From Reticulitermes lucifugus (Eukaryota > Arthropoda > Insecta > Blattodea > Rhinotermitidae), in NCBI GenBank assembly GCA_026260175.1, contig JAKCWW010005545.1, positions 7,819-30,914 of the forward strand: a stretch of 23,096 bases of DNA, given 5' to 3'. The position numbers and the translations under genes are program-made. This document shows positions 1-9,540 of the stretch, one piece after another. Position 1 is the stretch's first letter. Each line of letters begins with the position of its first letter. A model generated the notes under the pieces. That model was not told where the DNA came from and made no database searches. It was given only the letters and a program-made list of their open reading frames with translations.

Positions 1-345
1 GGGGGGGGGAAGTAATAGATACGAGTACGGGCAAAAGTTCATTTACACCATTCAGTAAAGTATGCCTTTCACTGCACCGATTTTTAAGAAACTCACAACT
101 GCTCAACGGCATTACATTAAGATTTTTTATACCGAATTTTGTCCAAATCGGACAGAAATATAGAAAGTACGGGGAAAACGTTATTTACGCCTTTCGGTAA
201 AGTGTGCCTGCCATTGTACCGACTTTCACGAAACTCACTCTTGATTCGCAACTTTTTGTAAAGAACGCGTATGCCGAATTTCATGAAAATCCGACGAAGA
301 TTTAGTTGCTGATAGTAGAACATGGACAGACGGATGTGCGGGGTC
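1..345. repeat. Degenerate tandem repeat, two units of about 142 bp (transposon-like)
   Basis: A block beginning agtacggg at 24 recurs in diverged form beginning agtacgggg at 166. Shared landmarks are cagtaaagt/cggtaaagt (54, 197), a gaaactcac segment (88, 230) and ccgaattt (132, 273). The period is about 142 bp. The end, with 'catggacagacgg' near 321-333, resembles sequence common in dispersed insect repeats, where a gacagacgg-type run follows a hexamer-rich tail. The window begins with nine G. Family unknown; it may continue to the left. Confidence 0.5.
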
Positions 346-1500
346 TCCGCGTGAGGGGTTGTTCTTTTTCTTCGTAAAGAATGCCTAAAATTACTGCAAG
401 TGACAAGACATTACTGCATTTCCCGGACATAGCGATTGTAGGAACGCAGTTAAGGACTGACTACGTGGCTGGATGATGAGAATTTCGCTATCGATCAAAA
501 GACGGAAAGTTGCTGCTTTTTAGGAGAGCAAAAAATTGTTATTATGCCATGAAGAGGCTTTTTTGTATTTGTTTTGCTACCCAGCGGGCTCCTGCGAAAC
601 AAACGTTACCAGTCATTGGGAGACTCAGAATTTTTTTGGGGGGCGTGGGGGGGGGTGCCGTGGGCTGACCCTGAGGCTATAGTTAATTTATGTTTCATTT
701 TAAGAAACTATGTTATGAAAATCATGTCAAAATCTCCGAGCCGACGTCTAGTTAGTTTACAGGGAAAATTAAAACTAACTGAAAAAGAAAAAATATCTAC
801 ATATTCGTAAGTCTGTATTTTATTTTTCAATATTCGAATGTACTAGTCATCAGCCGATTTCAGTAGGATAATGTTACCAGTGGTTCGACAGAGTGGGGTT
901 TAGTGCTGAAGCAATCACTGCTCTTATCCATGGTAAAACCGATGTCGCTCAACCAGAGACGTAGAGCGTAGAACATTATCTATGGTCGAATCTGCGCTCT
1001 AGCAAATCCGAACACAGCATCGGAATGGCGGATATGACGGTTTGTAATTGAACGCTGTTGAACTGGGATCTGCGTTTCTATACAGCATAAAAGTGGTGGC
1101 ACAAACGTGACAGCACAGGCTGAATTTTGTCGCTCGCGTAAGACAGAACACGCACCACTCCTTGCCTTCCGAGAGGTTCTTTTCCAGTTGGATGGATCCG
1201 CAAACAAGCAGGGTTGGATTCCAGGCTAAGGAATATTCACGCCAGTTAAACAAGAGAGAGAGTTACGGCAAAATAATCATGGCATGGGTTGTCATGTTGA
1301 AACACGCAATAATTTGCAGTTCTTTTTCGACATCACGGCCAACTTCAATCGGAAGCCGGCGATGTTGCATAGGAACTTTATGTTGCAACTTGTAGTGTTG
1401 ATGTATTGTATATTTACACTTAGGTAGTTCATTCAGTTTGCGCACTATGCCCGAAATTAAGGATAAACTGTACGCAGAGGATCCTCGTTCATTAATTGAA
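346..1500. other. CpG-rich unrecognised intronic stretch, probably transposon-derived
   Basis: No gene is recognised. CpG dinucleotides are clearly denser here (for example 940-1190 and 1330-1370) than in most of the window, which is CpG-poor. The short open frames on both strands overlap one another and lack recognisable motifs, so I treat them as chance frames. A G-rich patch at 638-655 (GGGGGG, CGT, then nine G) sits at 631-660. The contrast in CpG content with the surrounding intron suggests inserted mobile DNA of unknown family. Confidence 0.35.
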
Positions 1501-2139
1501 CTCTGACCTTACAGCTGTGCCACGAGATTTCAGGCAACTTGTAAAGTCTGCACACACAAGAATTTGTTATGAGCAAATCATAAGATAGAATAGGGAAGAA
1601 TGTTGCATGCTTCTGAACTTGCTTGCATGTGAGTGTTAAAAATATGTTAATAATATATTTAGATAATGTGTGATGTTTAAATGGTTAAACATTTTATTGG
1701 CCACTCTGTTACGCATTTGAGAATCATATACTAACAAAAATTGTTACATTTATTTTAAGAAATGAATACAGTACAATTGAATTTTAATTAACTGTATATT
1801 AGAATATGCACATGACTACCTCTGCAGGTATAACCTTTTCATTTTTTGGAAACTTTGATTTTGTGTTTTTATAATTTTTTAATTCTGTAATTGCCAGTTA
1901 TTCCAGTCAGCTTCCTTCCATTATGTTTTACATTCAACAGGAGCACTTCTTTGTCCTTCCATCTTTGTTCACCATTTGATATTTTGGCCATATTTTTTCT
2001 TCCTGTATGCCTGTGCCACAAAACATTCTGTTTTGTTTACTCTACACACAACATTTTCCATGCTGACTGTAATTTAATTTTGAACCTGGTTCTGCATGAT
2101 CAGTTGAGAAAAATCCCATCCAAAAAGTAACAAGATATT

Positions 2140-2313
2140 GAGTTAACGTCTAAAAACTTTCCAAGAATAATGCACTGTTTATTGATTTTTAAAAAAGGTA
2201 TTACAACGCTATTCCATTTTCCAACATGTTGGAAAATGGAATAGCGTTGTAATACCTTTTTTAAAAATCAATAAACAGTGCATTATTCTTGGAAAGTTTT
2301 TAGACGTTAACTC
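2140..2313. repeat. Perfect 174-bp palindrome (87-bp arms, no spacer)
   Basis: Each base i from 2140 to 2226 is complementary to base 4453-i from 2227 to 2313. I checked this block by block and found no mismatch. The centre is ccaacatgttgg (2221-2232); the outer ends are gagttaacgtc and gacgttaactc. Outside 2140/2313 the pairing stops at once. The flanks (..gatatt and tataata..) give at best an imperfect TATT/TATA duplication, so transposition is not proven. In RNA it would form an uninterrupted 87-bp hairpin within slo pre-mRNA, ending 86 bp before the exon at 2400. It could be a very young foldback element, an inverted duplication or an assembly artefact. Confidence 0.95.
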
Positions 2314-2399
2314 TATAATAAAAATGCACAGTATTAACAGTGATGTAACATGGTACATTTGTTTTGTACTGTATCCATTAATATTGCTTTCTGTTGCAG

Positions 2400-2511
2400 T
2401 TTATAGCTGCAAGTGACAAACTGTGGTTCATGCTGGAGATGTATTCGTTTGTAGACTACTTCACTATTCCTCCTTCTTTTGTCTCAATATACTTGGATAG
2501 AACGTGGATAG
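2400..2511 (+). CDS. slo: slowpoke BK channel exon: end of S2, S3 and S3-S4 linker
   Basis: This exon encodes 37 codons plus one base, starting [20 protein letters not shown] and ending YLDRTWI(G). It matches the voltage-sensor region of Slo1 calcium-activated potassium channels: the end of S2 ([10 protein letters not shown]), then S3 with the conserved Asp in [10 protein letters not shown], then the short linker into S4. The product is a plasma-membrane K+ channel subunit that forms tetramers opened by depolarisation and intracellular calcium. The acceptor is ttgcag before 2400; the donor is g|gtgagc at 2512. The exon begins in phase 0 and ends after the first base of a Gly codon, which the next exon completes. 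The position equivalent, as I recall, to human Asn172 (a low-affinity Mg2+ site residue) is Ser here (AAS), as I also recall for the fly. The open frame runs on past the donor, but the phase match and conservation fix the border. Confidence 0.95.
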
Positions 2512-3580
2512 GTGAGCATGTTCCTACATTACCCGCATTTCATGTATGCTGTAGCTGTATTATGTATTTTCTGTTGTTTAAAATACCATGAATGTTACAA
2601 AATTAAAATTGGAAACTTTGCAGCAAGATTTGAATTACAAGATTGTATTTATTTATTTAATTGTGTTTTCTGAACAGCATAGATGATATAGCACTGAATG
2701 CAAGGATGAAATTGAATGAAGAATTGAGAAGACATGAAATGGTCAGAGTGTTTTTGGAGTTGTTATTGTAGTATTTGTTTGAAAGAACTAAAGGTGACCA
2801 GACTGGTTGGAGAATCAGACTGGGGTCTCCTGAATATAAAGCAGAATGCTACATTGTTTAGACTGCACTGAGTGTAGTACTTGTTATAGAAGCGAAATTG
2901 TCGTATGTCTTAACACCCAACTTTCAGTTTGTTACTTGGAGGTCTGCTGTAAGTAATACATTTTCTGAAATTGTGTGCCAGATGAGGTCTCTCAATTTAA
3001 AGTTGTCTTGTAGCTAAGGTGGAACTTCAATGCCTGGCATGGAAGTATTGGATAAACTTTCAGCAGTTAACAGTGCAAAACATAATATAGACTTGATGGA
3101 AAGTAGGTTATTTCATGACTGAAATGCATTGTGTATGGCAGATTATTAGGCATAACTCCATTCAATAAAGTTATTGGTATCAACTGAAGGTCCTTGTAAT
3201 TTTTATATTTATATCTTTATGATAACAAATTGGCTGCATTTCAAAGTTTTAGGCAGAATGAACTAGTATTTTGCACGTAATACAAACGTTAAAGATGAAT
3301 GTGTAGCAGAAGATGAAGTAAGGATAAGCTTTCTACCTTAACTGAATAATAATTCTAAAAATAAAAAATAGCATATCTCATTCCCTCCCTTCAATCGGAG
3401 CTGAGTACTCGCTTCCAAAAAAGTGTAGTGTGACGTTTATTAGGCAGATGAAGTCCTTAGCATTTTGTTCACAGGGTCATGACTTGTGTTATTGATTTTG
3501 AGTAGTGGATAGGAGGGAATTTGACAGGACTGTGCCATGTAAATTTTTTCAGCCATGTAATGATGTCCCACTGTTGGCAG
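2512..3580 (+). other. slo: slo intron, phase 1, 1069 bp
   Basis: A GT-AG intron from gtgagc (2512) to ttggcag (3574-3580), splitting a Gly codon (g|gt). It is AT-rich and CpG-poor. I see no repeat family, RNA gene or extra slo exon in it. An acceptor-like site at 2672-2677 is followed by a short polar open frame, but that does not fit the slo phase. Confidence 0.85.
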
Positions 3581-3732
3581 GTTTAAGATTCCTGAGAGCA
3601 TTACGTCTGATGACAGTGCCAGATATCCTGCAGTACCTCAACATTCTTAAGACTTCGAGCTCAATCCGTCTTGCACAGCTGGTGTCAATTTTCATCTCTG
3701 TATGGCTCACAGCTGCTGGTATTATCCATCTG
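3581..3732 (+). CDS. slo: slowpoke BK channel exon: S4 voltage sensor and S5
   Basis: Two bases complete the Gly codon from the previous exon, followed by 50 codons beginning [10 protein letters not shown] and ending TAAGIIHL. The S4 segment ([19 protein letters not shown]) carries the spaced arginines of the Slo1 voltage sensor. [13 protein letters not shown] is the S4-S5 linker, and [17 protein letters not shown] is S5. All of this is close to invariant across insect Slo1 proteins. The acceptor is ctgttggcag with a rather purine-interrupted tract; the donor is ctg|gtgagt at 3733, a near-consensus site. The exon ends in phase 0. The frame stays open on both sides of the exon (3505-3828), but those flanks show no channel homology. 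Confidence 0.97.
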
Positions 3733-4275
3733 GTGAGTATTTTAGTAATGTTTGTGGTGGTGAAACATTGGTATGTGTGTGACACTGTAGACTGGCATTC
3801 TGCTAAGGAGAAAAGCTGTATAGTGTGTTGACTAATTTCGGAAGTGGCTACAATATATTTTATACTATAAATTATTCTTCAGTCGTTTGTGTAGTTTGAT
3901 TAGATTAGGAGAAAACGATTGGCATACAAAGAGGTTTTATTCCCTAATATTTAGTCTTACCATGCAAATTGAAGAATGTTGTTCTCCGTTCCTGACATAC
4001 GCTGTTTCATGAAGTTTCTTACTTCAGGGAGATTTCTGGTCTCATTCGGTATTCTAAAAATGGACTTGAGTCCAGAAATATCATTAATTGATGCTGAATG
4101 ATTGAAGTAATATTTTATGACACGATGTGATCCCCTGAAAAAGGTGCTTTTCTGATTCAAGTTGTCGAACTTGTGATACATGTTATTTCAAATGAGAAGT
4201 AACAAGATGGTAGTGAATTGGGAAGAATCTAGAGAAAAGCAGTAAATAGCCTGTTTAAAGTCCTAACCAAGTATC

Positions 4276-4304
4276 TCATCATCATCATCATCATCATCAT
4301 CATC
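4276..4304 (-). repeat. GAT/ATC microsatellite, likely 3' tail of the retrotransposon
   Basis: About nine and a half TCA/ATC units read on the + strand. On the - strand this is a GAT run that directly follows 'gtaataaa', just where the non-LTR element at 4305-5075 would end. A simple-repeat tail at the 3' end is usual for several insect non-LTR clades, so I read it as the element's tail and not an independent microsatellite. Confidence 0.75.
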
Positions 4305-4729
4305 TTTATTACACTCAATAAATCCTCTAGCAGGTTAAAAGAAACCACAGGATGTAGAAATAATCCAATACAAATGAATAAACAGAATACACAAACACAT
4401 TAACAAAAAACAGATACAACAAGCAAGACACATCACTAACACCACAAGTGCAAGTGAAATTACATCACGTTCACTGATTCAAGGCAACAGATCAAACCTA
4501 AATCAAGTTTAGTCAAAATTATAAAATTTGGAATCTTACTAAGCCTAACTGTACAACCATACACATATAATAAAACTATCTGTAGATATCAATATTTGTG
4601 TAATATACATGTATAATCAATACAATACGTAGCAAAGGTTGAATAATAATTACTAACATGCATATGAATAACAAACATTAAAAAACAAATACAGTCATTC
4701 AGAACATTACCTGAGCTTAGGTTGAGAAC

Positions 4730-5066
4730 CTATTCACAATTAAAATATTCTTCAACAGTATAAAANTGATTTAGAATGAAGAAAAGTACTTAAGGCTGTT
4801 TGAAACTGTCTGTTATTGTGAGCTAACTGTTATATACTTTGTGGCAAACCATTAAAAAGCTTGACACCAGAATAGTAGGGCCCTTTTTGATACAACGCCA
4901 AATTTGATTGAGGTTGAAATAAATCCTGGTTGCGTCGGGTCTTAATATCATGAATGTGAGATACAGAGTGATAAAAATCTCCATTATTGACAGTGAATAA
5001 CAATAAGGAGTATATGTATTGAGACTTTAATGGCAAAATGTTTAAAGTTTTGCCTATACAGTCCAA
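4730..5066 (-). pseudogene. Reverse-transcriptase C-terminal remnant with nonsense codon and apparent frameshift
   Basis: This is the coding part of the non-LTR fragment above. It starts within the protein (no natural start), lacks the catalytic domain, and carries a stop at 4832-4830. A one-base frame change at N4766 precedes the terminal YTVEEYFNCE and stop. Because the shift falls exactly on the only N in the window, it may be a base-calling insertion and not a true mutation; the nonsense codon is unambiguous. The fragment would not make a working enzyme. The clade is not assigned; CR1/Jockey-like is a guess from the tail style. Confidence 0.7.
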
Positions 5067-5279
5067 GAAATATGAAAATGATCTTGGGTCAAGCCAGTGT
5101 CCCAGTCAGAATTGTAACTGGGTCTCCTCCAAGACACAAAGCAGGGATGTGAATCACTCTACTGTGACAGTCTCGCACCAAGTCTTTCAAATTGCGTGTT
5201 CCCTTACAAGCCATAAAATTTCCTCTACAACTGCGTTATTATGTTCCAAAGTGAATGTGTGTGGATATTTCTTTTACAG

Positions 5280-5447
5280 CTGGAGAATTCTGGAGATCCA
5301 TTAGACTTCCAGAATCCTCAGCAGTTGTCATACTGGACATGTGTGTATTTCCTCATTGTGACCATGTCTACGGTGGGTTATGGTGATGTCTACTGCCAGA
5401 CTGTCCTAGGACGTACATTCCTGGTGTTTTTCCTCCTCGTTGGCTTG
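5280..5447 (+). CDS. slo: slowpoke BK channel exon: pore loop, selectivity filter, start of S6
   Basis: Exactly 56 codons, phase 0 at both ends. The order is outer turret ([19 protein letters not shown]), pore helix ([10 protein letters not shown]), selectivity filter TVGYGD at residues 31-36 (5370-5387), then [18 protein letters not shown], which begins S6. TVGYGDVY is the K+ channel signature with the Slo1-type DVY. The filter selects K+ over Na+ and lines the outer end of the conduction path. The acceptor is a strong polypyrimidine tract with tttacag at 5273-5279; the donor ttg|gtaagt at 5448 is consensus. The Slo identity of the turret (ENSGDP) separates it from Shaker-type channels. The exon matches its neighbours in phase with no missing residue at the S5-pore join. 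Confidence 0.98.
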
Positions 5448-6146
5448 GTAAGTTTACGCAATGAACTAGTTTTTTTATCTCGCTTGTACAGTTGATTTAT
5501 TGTGATTCGTCATTCATTTTATCTTTATCAGTGGTGTGCCAATACTTGGCTTATTTTATAGAATATCCACATTGCTTAAAGTAGATTTTAATTTTTATTA
5601 GAAATTAGAAGCTGCTTTAGAATGAAGTGCCCTCCCCTCATTATAATTTAGAGTGTTTTAAGAAACGGAGACTCATAGCACTAAATGATATCTATACCAG
5701 CTTGTTGAAATGAGTTATTGCTTAAAAACTTAATACTCTCATGTTGTAGCTTTCCTTGCTCTGTTGAAGAATTAGAAAGATCACTTATCAGTGCCCAAGG
5801 AATATTGACTTTAATGTAATTTTTTTTTTTTGTATTGTGTAACACAGTACTTCCTAGTTATTTGTAGTAATTGTAAATTGGCATATCACTGACCATGTAA
5901 AATGTTATGAGCCATTGAAATTATGTATAAATATGTATGTTCACATTCAAACATTTTTGCATAATAATTCTATAAAGCAAATACTGTCAGCCTTAGTTCA
6001 AATCCTTTCAACGGTAACCTGCCTAATATTTGTCTTATAGGAAATAAATGTTTCTTTTTATTACAAAAAATGTTTGTAAGTGCATCAGATTTTATGATTT
6101 TTTTTCAGACGTGGAGAAACCCAGACATGTAATTGATGGTATACCA

Positions 6147-6205
6147 TGCCCCTTGTTTTATGCTCCTTTGTTTTATGCCCCTTTGTTGTATGCCTTTTGG
6201 CATTA
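6147..6205. repeat. 15-bp imperfect tandem repeat, about four copies
   Basis: Units are tgccccttgtttta (6147-6160), tgctcctttgtttta (6161-6175), tgcccctttgttgta (6176-6190) and the weaker tgccttttggcatta (6191-6205). More scattered 'ccccttgcc' and 'tgccccc' fragments to about 6295 suggest an older, larger array. It lies in a 104-codon open frame (6133-6447) whose Met/Leu/Cys-Phe-rich product simply reflects the repeat. Confidence 0.8.
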
Positions 6206-9200
6206 ACACCTCTTGCCTTTACACCACTTGTGCTCTCTCATTTGCTTTGAGGCCCCTTGCCAATTTACACCACATCTTAATTTGCCCCCTTTTTCAGTTT
6301 AACACCCTATGGCTGGCTGTCTTTTATTATGCTAACCCCTTATTTCTGATAGGAATATCATTTTTTATTTATGCCCACTTTTTCAGAAACTCAACTAGGG
6401 TGTTAAAACAATGGCTGCATGTAATTCAAATGGTACAGAAGCTGTGAGGTGGTTTTGCTAGAAATGTCTGTGATTATCGAAATTTTCTTCTTCTTCTATT
6501 GTATGCTTTTGAATGTTACATTGGAACATTCACTTGTGATATTTGTGTGTTTCAGAAATCTTATGGAAGTTATAGGTAATTTTGGGATACATGTTTCATT
6601 GGCTCATAATTACAAATTTATTTTTATTTTCAATTTTAGTGTTGTTTTTACTGAACGTTCTGTATTACTTGAATAGATTAGTCTGGTACTAGATATGGGA
6701 AATAAGGAAAACTGATTGCCTGTTTAAATGTAAAAAATGATGCTCTTAAATACTGAACTTGTAGGTGTAGATGGGAAATATAAAATAAGAATTGTCTTCC
6801 TTGCTAGGAACGAGGGAAGGAAGTTATAAGAAATACTGATCTATTAGAAGAATTTTTGTTTGTGAAAGCTGATATCTTCTAGGACTGACTTACTGACTCT
6901 TGCTTCACTGTAACATGATTGTAACTGTGTGTGATTTTTGTCCACTTGGCCATAGCAGCAGGCCGCAAGGGGACTGCCGCCATTTCTTTCATATTCCTTC
7001 AAGTGTCTGTGTGTGCAATTATATGTTTCTTTCTCTTGCTGATATTAATGGTACTAGTCTTATCTAGCATAATGGAATGGCTACTCTGAGTATTATAACC
7101 ATGGCTTTTGAGGCACACTCCTCTTGCCATCACTACTGAGAATTTGTGTTTTAATGTATGACTGAATGGCTTGGTTTGTTTGTGAGCAAGGGGTTCCACA
7201 ATTCTCCCAGGATATGCTGCTGTTAGCTACACTGTCAACAAAATTACCAGAAAATGCTAGTAATTCCTATATGGAGTTTCCTACAACCTTCCCCCTCCTC
7301 CCCCCAATCTGGTAATTCTGAACTTCTGAGTAGCATGTATTGATGTACTGCCTGTCATTCAAGGCCTTTCAGAATACTGTAAAGGCATGCATCACAGTGT
7401 TGCAAGTTTTTGCTACGTTCACTGTGACCATCACACCCTGTCCCCACCTCTTAACCTGGTTCAGTTTGTCCTTTAAGAGTTGTCACATTAATATGACATT
7501 TCTGATTGTGTGTAAATCCAGTTTGTTGGGATGACTTGTCTTAACCTCTCATCCAGGAACCATGAAAGTGTGTTAAGTGACCACCACAGCCCCATTTGTT
7601 ATCGGTTGCTAGCTGTCACTGAAGGAGATATCTTTTCTAGGCTTGGAAATAAAGGTGGTTACAACTCCATTTCCATCCACCCAGATGTCATGCAGTTAAC
7701 AGTATAAAATTATATAACTTTTCTATCAATTTATTTGCTCCTGGGACATAAGTTCAACTGTTCATGGTCTATCCACACCCCATAAAGTTACATTACCCTG
7801 TTCACAGGAGCTCACCACTAACTAAACCCTATCCTGAGCCAGATGAATGCTGTCCACACCCTCCCACCCTATTTATTCAAGACAAATTTGAACAGTATTC
7901 TACCATCTACATTTAGGTCTTACAAGGTGTCTCTTCCCTTCAGGTTTTTTTGATCAAAATTTTGTACACATTTCTGATCTCCCACGTGTACTGCATACCA
8001 CATCCACCTTTTCCTCCTAATAATTACATCCATATTTAATAAACTTCAAATTATGAAGCTCCCCATTATGCAGTTTTCTCCAACCTCCTGTCCCTCCCTC
8101 CACCCTTTCCTAGATGTAAATATGCTCTTGAGTACCCTCAAACATCCTCAGTCTGTGTTCTTTATTTCATATGCTTTTAATTTTAACGCAAAGTAAGCCA
8201 CCAATCTGTCTATATTTTGAAGTTCAAGAAATCTGAAAAAATTGTGAATTTGAGGAATTGGATCTATCTTGAAATAACACAAATCACATGTTGGCAGAGT
8301 TGTTGATCCTCTTAAAAAAGACACTTAACAAAGTGTGTTTGAGTGTGCATGTGATGGACTAACAGCATGACTGAGAGACAGTAACTGTGTTGATTGTGGT
8401 ACTGCTTGCTTGTTGGCCAACAGAGGGAGAAGCAGCAACTTCTTTATTAACTTTATCGATCCCCATTTTGTTGCTTCAGGTATTTAGTAATAAAACAGGC
8501 ATTAATGCAGGGTGAGATAACTGTTAATCAGCTCTACATATGTGTGTGTTTTTGTTCATGTATGTTAATTATAGTAACCCTGGCAAATATACTAGTCTTT
8601 CTGCAAGAGCTTTTGTTCTGTATCACTGTTAATCTCTTCAAAGTGCTTATTATATGGATGTGTGGGCAGTTCAAATTTCACAACGCAAGTTTAAAATTCA
8701 CAGAAGATTATTCATTACTATTAATGATTGTCTGTATATGTAAAATATGCATTTCAGCTGAACTGATGTTACATAATTTTGGAGCACCAGTTATGATTTC
8801 ATAATTCAGAATCCTGGTTTATGTTAAACTCAAATTTCCATTACATAATATGATCTTGAATACATGTGGTGAAGCTTTGAATAAATGAAATCAGTGCTGA
8901 AAGTTATAATTATGAATGCACTTCACGGTTTGTATGACACTTCAGATTGAAACTGAATATAAGTTAATTTATATTTATACATGAATTTTACTGTTGAGAC
9001 CTTTTTTAGTTTAAAAATATACATACTTTTAAATTATACCAGCCAGTCAGGTTTCCCAACATTAAAGGAGTTGTAATGAACATTTTATTGAATTTTTACC
9101 GACATATAAAATGTTTTTGAGAAAGCTTGTAGAACTTGCTGACAAGAAATAGGTAGTTGGTATCATACTCACATACATACGCAATGAGCTGCGTGTTGAG

Positions 9201-9540
9201 TAAATGGCAGAGTTCAGAGCAAATTGCTGACATTCACAGACCTCATGGTAAAAAAATAAACGAAAACATTAGAGCTGAAATGTATTTTTTGGCAGGTTGG
9301 AATTTGAAAATTTGAATTTTTCACACATCTTGAGATTTTTTCCTTTGCTTGTATTATCCAACAAAAATTAATTACCAGAAAATAATTGTGTTTAATCACA
9401 TTTTTTAACCTAGGAATGCAGAGATATTGATCATCAGGAAGTTGTGGCAACTGAACACTTTTGGTAGTGACTCAGAAATAAATCGGTTACTTATCATTTA
9501 ATCATATATTATACTTTTGCATCATGATGTTGACATGGGA

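Larger units (their letters stand above)
1..2399 (+). other. slo: slo intron upstream of the S2/S3 exon (5' end outside window)
   Basis: The first recognisable slo exon starts at 2400 in codon phase 0 with a Phe that in other Slo1 proteins follows the rest of S2. No S0, S1 or first-half S2 coding sequence is visible in any frame of 1-2399, so this stretch is read as the 3' part of a longer intron. It holds a degenerate repeat (1-345), a CpG-rich unrecognised stretch (about 346-1500), AT-rich sequence without clear features (about 1500-2139) and a perfect palindrome (2140-2313). The open frames present, for example 1891-2127, have low-complexity AT-rich composition and no family resemblance. 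The acceptor is tttctgttgcag at 2388-2399. Confidence 0.75.
4276..5075 (-). mobile_element. 5'-truncated non-LTR retrotransposon (3' end), decayed
   Basis: On the - strand, 5063 down to 4833 reads LNILPLKSQYIYSLLLF, then HIHDIKTRRNQDL, then LALYQKGPYYSGVKLFNGLP. This is the pattern of the C-terminal tail, after the reverse transcriptase domain, of insect non-LTR elements. An in-frame TAA lies at 4832-4830, after which the same frame continues (FQTALSTFLHSKS). At the ambiguous base 4766 the frame shifts by one; past it, another frame reads FYTVEEYFNCE and stops with TAG at 4732-4730. A 3' UTR of about 425 bp follows and ends in AATAAA plus the GAT tail. The 5' limit is uncertain: coding resemblance fades above about 5075. 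Accaagtatctc (4266-4277) and accaagtctttc (5178-5189) match at 10 of 12 bases and might be the target duplication. Confidence 0.75.
3733..5279 (+). other. slo: slo intron, phase 0, 1547 bp
   Basis: A GT-AG intron from gtgagt (3733) to tttacag (5273-5279). About half of it (roughly 4276-5075, perhaps more) is a 3' fragment of a non-LTR retrotransposon on the - strand. The part 3740-4270 has no recognised feature; a 74-codon open frame on the - strand there (3957-4181) resembles nothing I know. The window's only ambiguous base (N) is at 4766 in this intron. Confidence 0.85.

Noticed and set aside
638-655. G-rich run as a G-quadruplex
   Set aside because: Only two long G runs separated by CGT; four tracts can be drawn only by splitting runs. 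A homopolymer base-calling problem is as likely.
1891-2130. 79-codon open frame upstream of the first slo exon as a missing S1/S2 exon
   Set aside because: Its sequence does not match S1 or S2 of Slo1, and no donor fits phase 0 entry at 2400.
2672-2771. Acceptor-like ctgaacag followed by a polar open frame (ARMKLNEELRRHEMVRVF) in the intron after the S2/S3 exon
   Set aside because: Joined to the one-base overhang of the upstream exon it meets a stop at once. It has no slo homology, and the flanking exons already join without a gap.
3957-4181. 74-codon open frame on the - strand between slo exons
   Set aside because: No recognised family, no promoter or splice evidence; intronic chance frame, or at most an unknown repeat fragment.
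6133-6447. 104-codon open frame, rich in Leu, Cys and Phe
   Set aside because: It is the translation of the 15-bp pyrimidine-rich repeat and adjacent intron, with no splice context or homology.
6551-6578. tttcag, then a 19-base segment reading roughly K-S-Y-G-S-Y, then gtaatt; resembles a micro-exon like the KYGGSY linker of Slo1
   Set aside because: Too short, lacks the S6 end and PEI motif that a real alternative linker exon must carry, and is likely chance.
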